From Lihuaxuella thermophila (GTDB lineage: Bacteria; Bacillota; Bacilli; Thermoactinomycetales; Thermoactinomycetaceae): a DNA stretch of 64,000 nucleotides. The stretch spans positions 62,001-126,000 of the forward strand of contig NZ_FOCQ01000001.1 in the NCBI RefSeq assembly GCF_900110165.1, read 5' to 3'. Position numbers and translations under genes: made by a program. The notes beneath the pieces are model-generated. The model had not been told where the DNA came from. It ran no database searches and saw only the letters and a list, made by a program, of their open reading frames with translations. Shown piece by piece: positions 48,227 through 56,487 of this stretch; position 1 is the first letter of the stretch, and each line of letters begins with the position of its first letter.

Positions 48227-49174
48227 TCAGCTCTTCCCTGTTTCGTGTGCGGCTTTCTGAACCGGAGCAGATGGACGATTGCGCCGATTCACCAACCAAA
48301 CGCCTGCAATCATCAAAACCGAGCCGATCATCTGCACAAAAGTAAGCGTTTCGTCCAAAATCAAAGCAGCCAACAATAACCCGGAAACCGGAACGAAGTA
48401 CATAAATACGGAAGCTCGCGGGGCACCGATATTCCTTACGCCCAAATAATAAAACCAGTTCCCGAGAACCGTCGGAAGCAGAGCCAGGTAGAGCTGGATG
48501 AGCCAGAAGTTAACTCCCAAATTCCCCCATTGGATCTCGGTAAGGGACGGGGCAGAGAGGAGGCCAAGAAGGAGAGCGCCCGACAGCGTCGCATAAGCAG
48601 TCACCGTCAGAGGGTCCAGCTTCTCCAAGACCCGGTTTCCGTACATGGTATAAACCGCCCAACAGAGAGCGGCCATCCAGAAAAACAGATCGCCAAGGAT
48701 CCGTTGATGATCGAAGCTTCCCTCTAAACTGATTCCCCAGAAGAAAACGGCAGATCCGAGCAGAGCCAGGAGCAAACCGGTAATCTGCTGTTTTTTCATT
48801 TTTTGCTTGAAAAAAACAGCGGCCAGCAAAACGGTGATGACAGGGCTCATCGTTGGAATAATCATACTGCCGTCGGTAGCTCTCGATAAGTTTAATCCCC
48901 AAAAAAAGAATAAATTATAAGCGGCGATGCCCACCAGGCCGAGCAATGAAACGCTGAGCCAGGCGCTCTTGGGGATGGTGCGGGCAGGCCTCTCTCTGGT
49001 CATCAGTAAGGCAAACATAAAAACGGCACCCAGCCCAAACCGGATAAATGCGGCTGTCACCGGGGGGATGGAAGCAACGGTCCATTTGGAACCGACAAAA
49101 GCGCTGCCCCAAAAAGAGGTGGTTGCAATCAACATGAGATACGTGATCCGGAGTGACGCAGAGTTGCCTTGCAT
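48227..49174 (-). CDS. EamA-family (DMT) transporter
   Basis: 315 residues, ten membrane helices in two EamA halves: RITYLMLIATTSFWGSAFVG and the second half from LGDLFFWMAALCWAVYTMYG. The conserved AAFIRF stretch (helix 2) and SVFMYFVPVSGLLLAALILD (helix 8-9) are typical. Members export amino acids, purines or other metabolites. The substrate is unknown. It ends in a basic tail. It is downstream of the GntR regulator on the same strand with 24 bp between, so the regulator may control it. Confidence 0.9.
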   Translation of the reverse strand: MQGNSASLRITYLMLIATTSFWGSAFVGSKWTVASIPPVTAAFIRFGLGAVFMFALLMTRERPARTIPKSAWLSVSLLGLVGIAAYNLFFFWGLNLSRATDGSMIIPTMSPVITVLLAAVFFKQKMKKQQITGLLLALLGSAVFFWGISLEGSFDHQRILGDLFFWMAALCWAVYTMYGNRVLEKLDPLTVTAYATLSGALLLGLLSAPSLTEIQWGNLGVNFWLIQLYLALLPTVLGNWFYYLGVRNIGAPRASVFMYFVPVSGLLLAALILDETLTFVQMIGSVLMIAGVWLVNRRNRPSAPVQKAAHETGKS

Positions 49175-49198
49175 GGGGATCCTCCTGACATTGGGTGA

Positions 49199-49891
49199 TC
49201 ATTCTTGCTTGTTCATGTCGCTTTTCATATGAGCGGCAACGATCTCCATCGCGCGAAGCCAATTTTGGCGCATCCACCTGGCAGCGCTCATTTTGTCGCG
49301 TTTTTTGAACGCTTCAATGATGGCCTGGTGTTCTTCGATGGATTCTTGAGCGGGAATCATGGAGACTTCAAAAAAGACAACCTTCAATCGCCGGATGTGT
49401 AATTGCAGGATCGAGGTAAAAGAGCGGATATACGTGTTGTCGGCTGCGTCCACAATCGTTTGGTGGAACTGTTCATCCCATTTCATGGCTGCCTGTTTAT
49501 CTTTTGCCTGCACGGCCTGTGCAAAATGCCTGTTGATCTCTTCCAGATTTTTTAGTGTCTCTCGATCCATTTTCTCTGCGGCAAGTTCAGCCGCTGTCGA
49601 ATCCAGCGCTGCGAGCGGCGGATAAAGAAGATAGACATCTTCATAACGGATGGGGGTGACTCTCGTTTCTTTTCCGGGTTTCATCTCAATAAAGCCCTGA
49701 GTGGCTAATATTTGCAGGGCTTCCCGAACGGGAGTACGGCTCACCCCCAAAGCCCGGGCCAAATCGATGTCTACAATTTTTTCACCGGGCTGCAGGGTGC
49801 CTTCTGTAATCCATTCCTGCAGTTGAGATAAAACAAGGCTTTTGGCCGACTTGCGTTGCAGTTTGCAAGATTCGGAAGGGATGGGCATCAT
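49199..49891 (-). CDS. GntR-family regulator, FadR/FCD group
   Basis: 230 residues, ATG behind GGAGGGATTC. N-terminal winged helix (SLVLSQLQEWITEGTLQPGE, VDIDLARALGVSRTPVREAL, QILATQGFIEMKPGKETRV) and a C-terminal FCD domain with the metal-binding His set (KWDEQFHQTIVDAADN, EHQAIIEAFKKRDKMSAARW). FCD-type members sense small carboxylates or sugar acids. An AT-rich inverted repeat upstream may be its own operator. It is paired with the EamA gene, a common arrangement for exporter control. Confidence 0.88.
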   Translation of the reverse strand: MMPIPSESCKLQRKSAKSLVLSQLQEWITEGTLQPGEKIVDIDLARALGVSRTPVREALQILATQGFIEMKPGKETRVTPIRYEDVYLLYPPLAALDSTAAELAAEKMDRETLKNLEEINRHFAQAVQAKDKQAAMKWDEQFHQTIVDAADNTYIRSFTSILQLHIRRLKVVFFEVSMIPAQESIEEHQAIIEAFKKRDKMSAARWMRQNWLRAMEIVAAHMKSDMNKQE

Positions 49892-49927
49892 GAATCCCTC
49901 CTGTATTCAGAAGACTGATTAAGAATA

Positions 49928-49957
49928 TTGTATCATATATGCGATATATTGCATACG
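49928..49957. promoter_or_regulatory. Inverted repeat upstream of the GntR gene
   Basis: TTGTATCATATATGCGATAT is followed by ATTGCATACG; GTAT and ATATAT are repeated in inverted order with imperfect symmetry. On the minus strand TACAAT and TATATCGC fall where a -10 would be. Confidence 0.4.
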
Positions 49958-49961
49958 AGAA

Positions 49962-49994
49962 TAAATGAAAGCTCAAAGGCTACCCTTTGAGCTT
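49962..49994 (-). terminator. Terminator downstream of the 50100-50309 gene
   Basis: Minus strand AAGCTCAAAGGG...CCTTTGAGCTT followed by TCATTTATT. It suggests that the short minus-strand gene at 50100 is transcribed. Confidence 0.65.
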
Positions 49995-50099
49995 GTGGCG
50001 GATGATGGAGATCCGGTTCACTCATCAAATCATTCCCTTGAATCTCCTTATATGTGCAGATGGGAACCCGTTGGCAGACAAGGAGAAAACTTGACTGCT

Positions 50100-50309
50100 T
50101 TACTTTATAAAACTTTCTCGTAAAGATGCCTCACTGCTCACATCCTGCCTAAATTCGCCCGTCTCGTTCGCCCCGCTCTGTCTCTTCTGCCGCAAGGAAC
50201 GATCTTGCTCATTGATTCGCCTGTATATACCGACAGCGAATAGCAAACAGACAAAAGCGAGATCCAGATAGACAATCGCATGTGTAACCGCATTGGCCAG
50301 TCCGTGCAT
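50100..50309 (-). CDS. Small one-pass membrane hypothetical protein
   Basis: 69 residues from ATG 50309, with GGAG about 9 bp upstream. Residues 9-31 are one hydrophobic segment (VTHAIVYLDLAFVCLLFAVG) followed by a charged tail (IYRRINEQDRSLRQKRQSG). No family is recognised. The main supports are a plausible ribosome binding site and a terminator downstream. The tail beyond residue 40 is polar and of low complexity, so the gene is doubtful. Confidence 0.4.
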   Translation of the reverse strand: MHGLANAVTHAIVYLDLAFVCLLFAVGIYRRINEQDRSLRQKRQSGANETGEFRQDVSSEASLRESFIK

Positions 50310-50385
50310 CCCGATCACTCCAACAGCGTAAATGCAATCTCTTTTCCGATAGGATTTCCATTACGCCGTCAGCTCATGTAACAGA

Positions 50386-50416
50386 AGAAAAAAAACCAGC
50401 CTCAGGCTGGTTTTTT
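50386..50416 (-). terminator. Terminator of the isocitrate dehydrogenase gene
   Basis: Minus strand AACCAGCC-TGA-GGCTGGTT followed by TTTTTTTC. Confidence 0.88.
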
Positions 50417-50481
50417 ACCCGATTAGGAAAGGGAAACAGCCGCCTATTTATGAAACAGATGGTACATATACATTAGTTTGC

Positions 50482-51567
50482 TTAAAAGCCTTGCAAGGTT
50501 GACCAAACTTCCAGTTTGGTTTGTACTTTTTGGATCACTTCATTGGTGAAGTCAGTGGTGGTCGCATTTCCGCCAAGATCGGCTGTGCGTACACCCTCAC
50601 GGACGGTTTCGATGACGGCTTCATAAATGGCCCGTGAGGCAGCAGTTGCTTTCGGATCGTCAAAATAGGTGAGCAGGGATGCGCCGGCCAGGATCATCGC
50701 CATCGGATTGGCCACGTTTTTGCCGAACAGGGAGGGGGCTGTTCCGTGTGGTGCTTCGGCCATGACGACCTGGGTATTAAAATCTTCATCAAAACTCATT
50801 AAGATCGATTCTGCACCGGCGATTGAACCGAACAGTTGCAGGACGAGGTCGCTCAGGCAATCGCCGTCCCGGTTGAGGGCGGGAATGACCATCGGATCGC
50901 CCGAACTGCTGATCAGCAAGGCGTAAGTGGCATCGATCAATTGCGGTTCATAGCGGACTTCGGGATAGCGCTTGCTGGCCGCGTCCATCTCTTCCTTTAA
51001 CATTCCCTCATAGATGGGGCTCACGGTGTATTTGGGACCCCCGAAAACTTTGGCATTCATCTTTTTGGCGTGGCGGAAAGCAAACTCGGCTACGGCCCGG
51101 CAGGTTTTGCGGTCGATTTTTTCTGTGCGGTAGGCGACTTCATCCAAGCCTTCCCCTTCCCGCCATTCTTTTGCCCCATAAGCATCGCCGACGGCCATGC
51201 GGATCACGGAGATGGGCGCGTAGGTTCCCGCGACCGGACGAACTCCGGGGATGCGGCGGCCGGTGCGGATGATCACTTTTCCATCGATCTCTTTGCGTAA
51301 AATCGCGTTCGGGCTTCCGATGTCTCCTTTTGCTTCCGGAGTGATGGTTGCTGCCTTTAAACCAAAGCCAGTCCGTTTCATGGCTCGGGCAGCCTCATGA
51401 ACCACTTGGTTATTTGTCTTTCTGCGATTTTCAAGACTCAAATCATACATTTGAAAATCAATTTCGAAACCAATCACATTGGGATCGAGGACCCGCAAAG
51501 CTTCTTCCAGCAATTCCTGCCCTGTCTGGTCCCCTTTCATGACAACGACTGATTTTGTATTGTTCAA
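50482..51567 (-). CDS. Isocitrate/isopropylmalate-family dehydrogenase
   Basis: 361 residues from TTG 51567, five bases after AGAGGTGA; a GTG at 51576 lies inside that site. Beta-decarboxylating dehydrogenase fold with MKGDQTGQELLEEALRVL at the start, GSPNAILRKEIDG (SxNxxLR isocitrate-binding pattern), RPVAGTYAPISVIRMAVGDA, KVFGGPKYTVSPIYEGM (catalytic Lys), and LNRDGDCLSDLVLQLFGSIA. It is shorter than NADP-type Icd (about 420) and of the NAD-type length. Isocitrate is the likely substrate from the SPN motif. Isopropylmalate or tartrate cannot be excluded; leuB is not otherwise present in the window. Confidence 0.82.
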   Translation of the reverse strand: MNNTKSVVVMKGDQTGQELLEEALRVLDPNVIGFEIDFQMYDLSLENRRKTNNQVVHEAARAMKRTGFGLKAATITPEAKGDIGSPNAILRKEIDGKVIIRTGRRIPGVRPVAGTYAPISVIRMAVGDAYGAKEWREGEGLDEVAYRTEKIDRKTCRAVAEFAFRHAKKMNAKVFGGPKYTVSPIYEGMLKEEMDAASKRYPEVRYEPQLIDATYALLISSSGDPMVIPALNRDGDCLSDLVLQLFGSIAGAESILMSFDEDFNTQVVMAEAPHGTAPSLFGKNVANPMAMILAGASLLTYFDDPKATAASRAIYEAVIETVREGVRTADLGGNATTTDFTNEVIQKVQTKLEVWSTLQGF

Positions 51568-51731
51568 CCGTCTCACCTCTGTCTAATGTAGCATCCCCGT
51601 CTATTATACTCTTCAGTTCGTTCAATAACTAGACGCAGAAGATTTGCATAAATGTGAAGAACTTTGCCTTTCCTTTTAGTCGCATAAATGTTCAGGTACA
51701 ATGGTATAGAGGGCAGAGGGAGGGTTCCTTT

Positions 51732-53501
51732 TTGAACAGAAAACGAATCAAAGGGATGGCTTTGAGTCTCATTGCGGGGATTCTTACAACAACCGTGGCA
51801 TGTTCACCGGAACCGACGCGGACATTTTCGGAAGCCGGGCCGGACTGGGTTGAAACGAAGCTGAATGAAATGAGCCTGGATGAAAAAATCGGGCAGATGT
51901 TTCTGGTCGGTTTCAAGGGGGATCTCGGCACGTCGGCCACTTCCGTCAGTGATCATGCGCGAAAGATGATCGAAGATTACCATGTGGGAGGAATCATTCT
52001 TTTTGACCGAAATATTCGCGATCCTGAGCAGGTCGGGCAATTGAATAACGATCTGCAAAAACTGGCTCTTTCCTCCTCACCCAACATACCGCTGTTCATT
52101 TCGGTCGATCAGGAGGGGGGGAAAGTGGCGCGCATCACCGAAGGGGTAACGGAGTTTCCGGGCAACATGGCATTGGGGGCCACCCGTGACCCCGCCCTGG
52201 CCTATGAGGCTGGAAAACGAATGGGGTCAGAGCTGAGAGCCATGGGGATTAATCTGAATCTGGCCCCTTCCCTGGATGTGAATAACAATCCGCAGAATCC
52301 GGTCATCGGGGTCCGTTCTTTCAGCGATGATCCCAAGCTGGTTGCCGGGTTGGGGACTTCGATCATGCGGGGGTTTCGTGACGGGAATGTGCTGACGGCC
52401 GTTAAACATTTCCCCGGTCACGGCGACACGAAACTGGATTCTCATATTGATTTGCCGCAAGTGCCCCATTCGATGGAACGGCTGGAGAAAATCGAGCTGG
52501 TTCCGTTCCGGGCAGCTGTAGAGAACGATCCCGATATGGTGATGACGACTCATATTACCTTTCCGGCGATGGACCCTACTCCGGGTTTGCCTGCCACCTT
52601 GTCAAAAAAAGTGTTAACCGATTTATTGCGAAACCGATGGGGATATCAAGGCGTGATTATCACTGACGATATGGAGATGGGAGCGATCGCCGAGCATTTC
52701 GGCACGGGCGTCGCCGCAGTAAGGGCGATCCAGGCCGGAGCTGACGTGATTTTGGTCGGCCACTCATTGAACAAACAGGAAAAGGCGATCGAGACGGTGA
52801 AACAGGCTGTAGAGAAAGGAATGATATCTGAAGAACGGATCGATGAATCGGTTCGCCGGATTTTGACACTGAAAGCGAAACGGCTTCCTGGCGGGTCCAT
52901 CATCGCCAATCCTTATGCATCCATACAGGAAATCCCACGTCAGACATCACAACCGGAAACGGCGGCACTCTCTCTTCGCATTGCGGAAAGATCCGTCACT
53001 TTGGTCGAAGATAAGCAAAAGCTGTTGCCGCTGAACCCGGCGGAAGTCCCAAACCTGTTGGTGCTGACGGCTGCGAAGCCGAAAACCTTCGGTCAAGTGC
53101 TCACGGAGCAAGGCTTTCAGGCAACCGTTGTTCCGATCAGTAAGCTGGAGAAGGAACAGATTCCGGGTCTGGTGAAGAAGGCGGAACAAACGGATGCGGT
53201 CATGGTCGGAGCAAGCGGGATCGAACCTGATTCGGCGCAGGCGGAACTGGTTCTCCGACTCAAGGCAACCGGAAAACCGGTGGTGGTTGTGGGGCTGGAT
53301 ACCCCTTATGATATCAATGCTTTGCCCAAAGATACGACATACATAGCCGCTTACGGTTCAACGTACCCCACCCTTCAAGCGGTGGCCAAAGCGATGACGG
53401 GTAAAATTCCGTTTGTCGGGCGTTTGCCTGTAACAGTATCTCAAACCTTTCCTTTTGGAGCCGGGATTTTGACACACAGAGTCACAAAGAATAGCCATTG
53501 A
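51732..53501 (+). CDS. nagZ: Beta-N-acetylglucosaminidase NagZ-like lipoprotein (GH3)
   Basis: 589 residues from TTG 51732 (GAGGGAGGGTTCC upstream). A lipoprotein signal peptide ends in the lipobox TTVACS (Cys about residue 24). The GH3 N-domain follows: MSLDEKIGQMFLVGFKG, IPLFISVDQEGGKVARI, LAPSLDVNNNP and the NagZ hallmark VKHFPGHGDT with its catalytic His in the loop. Nucleophile Asp in GVIITDDMEMGAI. The second, C-terminal domain (residues 400-589) resembles the GH3 C-domain but lacks obvious catalytic residues. It releases GlcNAc from cell-wall fragments at the outer membrane face. It is a single gene upstream of the ytx cluster. Confidence 0.9.
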   Translation: MNRKRIKGMALSLIAGILTTTVACSPEPTRTFSEAGPDWVETKLNEMSLDEKIGQMFLVGFKGDLGTSATSVSDHARKMIEDYHVGGIILFDRNIRDPEQVGQLNNDLQKLALSSSPNIPLFISVDQEGGKVARITEGVTEFPGNMALGATRDPALAYEAGKRMGSELRAMGINLNLAPSLDVNNNPQNPVIGVRSFSDDPKLVAGLGTSIMRGFRDGNVLTAVKHFPGHGDTKLDSHIDLPQVPHSMERLEKIELVPFRAAVENDPDMVMTTHITFPAMDPTPGLPATLSKKVLTDLLRNRWGYQGVIITDDMEMGAIAEHFGTGVAAVRAIQAGADVILVGHSLNKQEKAIETVKQAVEKGMISEERIDESVRRILTLKAKRLPGGSIIANPYASIQEIPRQTSQPETAALSLRIAERSVTLVEDKQKLLPLNPAEVPNLLVLTAAKPKTFGQVLTEQGFQATVVPISKLEKEQIPGLVKKAEQTDAVMVGASGIEPDSAQAELVLRLKATGKPVVVVGLDTPYDINALPKDTTYIAAYGSTYPTLQAVAKAMTGKIPFVGRLPVTVSQTFPFGAGILTHRVTKNSH

Positions 53502-53631
53502 CTGCTTGCCCATTTATTTGATTTGATTGGTTGACGGCGGCTCCGGGGCCGTCGGCCCGTAACGGGTCCAGCGTGGGGAGTTTGCCCCAAAAAACTCAGG
53601 GGAAAAGGATAGGACGAAGGAGGAATCAGCT

Positions 53632-54015
53632 TTGATCATTGAAATCAGTGCAGGGGTCGCTGCCTTTGCGATATGCATACTCACAATTTTCCTGATTCGA
53701 TCTCTTATTGTGTTTACAAGGATGATGAAATCCGTTCAAGGGACCATGGACGGGCTCAAGAAAAAAGTGGAAGAGGCTGTGGATGAATCGACACGAACCT
53801 TAAAAGAAGCGCGTCAGCTCGTGGAAGATCTTCGCATCAAATCGAAGCAGGCCGATGAAATGTTTCAATCCCTGGAAGAAGTAGGGAAAAATATGCAGGA
53901 AGTATCTGCGGGCATCATTCGTCATGCGGAACTGCATAAAGACCGGTTGAGCCAGATCATTGCCCTCGTCAGTGCCGGAATTGATTTGGCCAAACAGTGG
54001 CGGAGAGACCCTTAG
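53632..54015 (+). CDS. ytxG: YtxG-like DUF948 protein
   Basis: 127 residues from TTG 53632, AAGGAGGAATCAGC upstream. An N-terminal membrane helix (ISAGVAAFAICILTIFLIRS) and a following heptad-rich region (QGTMDGLKKKVEEAVDESTR, LVEDLRIKSKQADEMFQSLE) match DUF948. In B. subtilis ytxG, ytxH and ytxJ form a general-stress operon. The order and spacing here fit it, though a terminator-like gap separates each gene. No sigma-B promoter was assigned. Confidence 0.85.
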   Translation: MIIEISAGVAAFAICILTIFLIRSLIVFTRMMKSVQGTMDGLKKKVEEAVDESTRTLKEARQLVEDLRIKSKQADEMFQSLEEVGKNMQEVSAGIIRHAELHKDRLSQIIALVSAGIDLAKQWRRDP

Positions 54016-54270
54016 CCGGAGAAACGTCTGTGGATGGAGCACAATAAAAATCCCGGGATGAAGCATCCATGATTGAACATGGAGCGAAGCACCTGTGTAC
54101 CCGGATCGTGACGGAGGACTTCAGCTCCCTCCTGCGGCGATAGCGAATCCAATCCGGGCCCGAGCCGGTGCGGGCCGGTTGAGCTGCTGAACACAGACGA
54201 CCGCCCGGATGCAATCACCGGAACGTTGTGGTGTCAGCGTGCAAGTTAACAGAAAAGGGGAGAGATTTGA

Positions 54271-54615
54271 GTGGGAGATCAAAACAATGGAATTCAATTG
54301 AGAGACTTCTTGATCGGGGCCCTGTTCGGGGGACTTGTGGGAGCCGCCGTTGTGCTTTTAACCACCCCGAAAACAGGAAGAGAAATGCGGGAAGACCTGA
54401 GCAAAAGCCTGGAAACAGCCAAAGAGAAAAGCGCCGGGGTGGTGGATAAGCTGATCGAAGTCCGCAATCTGCTCGGCAATACCTTGTCTGAGCGGAATCG
54501 AACCATTCCGATCCGGAGAGTCACAAAGATAGCATCGAAAGAAACAGCGATGAAGAACCGTTTCCCCGATGTGGAAGCGGAAGAAATTCATTCGGACCGA
54601 CTGAGAGTCGATTGA
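54271..54615 (+). CDS. ytxH: YtxH domain protein
   Basis: 114 residues from GTG 54271. LRDFLIGALFGGLVGAAVVL then LTTPKTGREMREDLSKSLE is the YtxH signature: a short membrane helix followed by a coiled coil with the PKTGREMR motif. It is longer at the C-terminus than typical YtxH, with a basic tail (RVTKIASKETAMKNRFPD). Membrane-bound, general stress. The spacer 54016-54270 before it is GC-rich, with CCCGGAT/ATCCGGG and GGAGG/CCTCC stems and no gene. Confidence 0.85.
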   Translation: MGDQNNGIQLRDFLIGALFGGLVGAAVVLLTTPKTGREMREDLSKSLETAKEKSAGVVDKLIEVRNLLGNTLSERNRTIPIRRVTKIASKETAMKNRFPDVEAEEIHSDRLRVD

Positions 54616-54627
54616 TAGGGCCCATGA

Positions 54628-54676
54628 CCGGTTTTCGTCACTCTTTTTCATAACAAAAAGGGCGGAAACCGGTTTG
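54628..54676 (+). terminator. Terminator-like hairpin after ytxH
   Basis: ACCGGTTTTCG...CGGAAACCGGT stem, T-rich tail TTGTATATC. Confidence 0.55.
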
Positions 54677-54731
54677 TATATCTACGCGAAAAAGAGTATC
54701 TTATTAAAGATAAAATAAAAACGGGAGCGTG

Positions 54732-55088
54732 ATGAAAATGGACGCTTTTCAACAACTTACCAACTCAGAGCAACTGCAGGATGTGTTAGAATATTCGAAA
54801 GAACGGCCTGTTCTGCTCTTCAAGCACAGCACCACCTGTCCGATCAGCGCCGCAGCGATGGATGAACTGGAAAAATTCAGCAGCTCGGAGGAAGCAAAAG
54901 ACATCAAGATCGCGGTCGTTTACGTGATTGAACATCGGCCCGTATCCAATGAAATCGCCGAATGTTTCAACATTAAACACGAGTCCCCGCAAGCACTGTT
55001 GGTCAAAGGGGATCAGGTGGTCTGGCATGCATCCCATTGGAATATTACCGAAGATTCGCTGAAACAGGCCAAAAAGTTGACAGACTAA
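54732..55088 (+). CDS. ytxJ: Bacillithiol system redox-active protein YtxJ (BrxC)
   Basis: 118 residues; ATG 54732 is used (GGGAG upstream, ATG 54738 is also possible). Thioredoxin-like fold with a single active-site Cys in LLFKHSTTCPISAAAMDELE (TCPIS motif), then IAVVYVIEHRPVSNEIAECF and SPQALLVKGDQVVWHASHW. BrxC/YtxJ is a monothiol bacilliredoxin that reduces bacillithiolated proteins. This implies that the organism uses bacillithiol, in line with a Bacillales host. Confidence 0.92.
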   Translation: MKMDAFQQLTNSEQLQDVLEYSKERPVLLFKHSTTCPISAAAMDELEKFSSSEEAKDIKIAVVYVIEHRPVSNEIAECFNIKHESPQALLVKGDQVVWHASHWNITEDSLKQAKKLTD

Positions 55089-55110
55089 CCGGAGAGTACT
55101 GGAGGTTGAC

Positions 55111-55662
55111 ATGGTTTCTAAAGAATTGGGGGAGAAAGCATGGAAATGTGTCGCTGATGAGTTCATGGAGAGGTTGCAGCAGCATCAGCGATACTTGTTT
55201 CATGTCGCTTACCGATTGACGGGAAATACCGAAGACGCCAAAGATCTGACGCAGGAAACCCTGTGGCATGCGCACCGGAAATCGAACAAATACGTATATG
55301 AGAAGTCCCTCAAAGCCTGGCTCAGGACTTTGATGACCAATCGCTTTCGCGATCAGAAGCGAAAAAAAAGCTTACATATCGTCACTCTGGACGATACCTT
55401 TATTCAGTCGGAGCCTCCCCCTGACGCGGTGATGTCAGTCGAAGAACAAGTGGAACAAAAGATTTTGTTAGAGCATATCAAGAAAGAAATCCGGGAGTTG
55501 CCTGAAATTTACCGGCGTGTCATTATTTTGCGCCATTATCACGGTTTATCTTATACAGAAATCAGCCAGGAGTTGGACATTCCTGAAGGCACCGTTAAAA
55601 CTCAGCTGTTCCGGTCCCGCAAGATGTTGAAAGAACGCCTGTCAAGGAAACTTGAAAGGTGA
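55111..55662 (+). CDS. ECF-type RNA polymerase sigma factor
   Basis: 183 residues, ATG after GGAGG. Sigma-2 region (LTGNTEDAKDLTQETLWHAH, KAWLRTLMTNRFRDQKRKK) and sigma-4 region (ELPEIYRRVIILRHYHGLSY, EISQELDIPEGTVKTQLFRS) of extracytoplasmic-function sigma factors; no region 1.1 or 3. Next gene is its membrane anti-sigma factor, 9 bp on. Which stimulus is sensed is not visible. The closest B. subtilis relatives are probably SigX/SigV/SigW-type. The gene lies 22 bp after ytxJ, possibly sharing transcription. Confidence 0.93.
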   Translation: MVSKELGEKAWKCVADEFMERLQQHQRYLFHVAYRLTGNTEDAKDLTQETLWHAHRKSNKYVYEKSLKAWLRTLMTNRFRDQKRKKSLHIVTLDDTFIQSEPPPDAVMSVEEQVEQKILLEHIKKEIRELPEIYRRVIILRHYHGLSYTEISQELDIPEGTVKTQLFRSRKMLKERLSRKLER

Positions 55663-55671
55663 GGGCTGAAG

Positions 55672-56406
55672 ATGCCTTCGTGTAGAGAGATCGACTGGCT
55701 TATTCAATTAGATGTAGACGGGGAAATCGGGGTCACGGAGCGGCAAAGTTTGCATGAGCACGTCAAGACATGTGCTTCCTGCCGCATCCAGTGGGAAGAG
55801 ATGGTCTCTTTGGTGCAAAGTTTGGAAGAGATCGGAAACGAAGAGAGGATGCAAAAGCGGCGGACCCTGCTTTTGCCGGTAAAGTGGGGGGCGGTTTTGG
55901 CAGCGGTCACCCTTTTGTTGTTGATTTCTCCTGTCCGCTCGGTTCCGTCCCCCAGCAGCCCTGCGATGGTGCTAACCGCCAAACCAAGCCAGCAGATGTT
56001 TGAAATGGTCGTGCTGGCAACCCAGACCGAAGAGCTGCATATTCCCGATGATGAGAATATTCGGGTGATCCGGCCCAGAGATGAGGCCCCGCCCCTGCCC
56101 CGCACGGCGTGGATCTATCCCAGTGCCGTTCCCTTTTTACAGAATGAAGACCCGTCCTGGTTGAAAAAAGTGAACCAATTTATTTTTGTGAAAGTCCCGG
56201 ACATGGATACGTTGAATAAGCTGCTCACCACAGTGGGGATTCCATTGCACCCTGACCAGCTGAGGATTTCCGATCTCCGCTTTCCAACCTCGGTTATTTT
56301 GAAGACCGGGCGGCATCCCCGGATCGAAACTTTCCAGTTTCCGGACAACAAACAGGCGGTTTCCCGCTGGTTTCATAAAATAGCGACCCAAGCATCCCTG
56401 CCGTAA
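55672..56406 (+). CDS. Zinc-finger anti-sigma factor
   Basis: 244 residues beginning 9 bp after the sigma gene. A cytosolic ZAS domain (IDWLIQLDVDGEIGVTERQS, LHEHVKTCASCRIQWEEMV) has the H-x3-C-x2-C motif. One membrane helix (VKWGAVLAAVTLLLLISPVR, about residue 70) follows, and a 150-residue extracellular part with no recognised domain and no extra Cys. Anti-sigma factors of this layout hold the sigma factor and release it after regulated intramembrane proteolysis. Membership of the RsiW-like group is inferred. Confidence 0.9.
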   Translation: MPSCREIDWLIQLDVDGEIGVTERQSLHEHVKTCASCRIQWEEMVSLVQSLEEIGNEERMQKRRTLLLPVKWGAVLAAVTLLLLISPVRSVPSPSSPAMVLTAKPSQQMFEMVVLATQTEELHIPDDENIRVIRPRDEAPPLPRTAWIYPSAVPFLQNEDPSWLKKVNQFIFVKVPDMDTLNKLLTTVGIPLHPDQLRISDLRFPTSVILKTGRHPRIETFQFPDNKQAVSRWFHKIATQASLP

Positions 56407-56415
56407 AATCCGGGG

Positions 56416-56444
56416 ATGACATTTGAACTATTTTTCGTTATAAT
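56416..56444 (+). promoter_or_regulatory. Promoter of aroA (DAHP synthase)
   Basis: ATGACA (56416-56421), 17 bp, TATAAT (56439-56444); predicted start is about 38 bp before the GTG. Confidence 0.7.
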
Positions 56445-56487
56445 GAGCGAAATCTTTCTTTTAGTAGAGAAGAGGGGAGATAGACGA

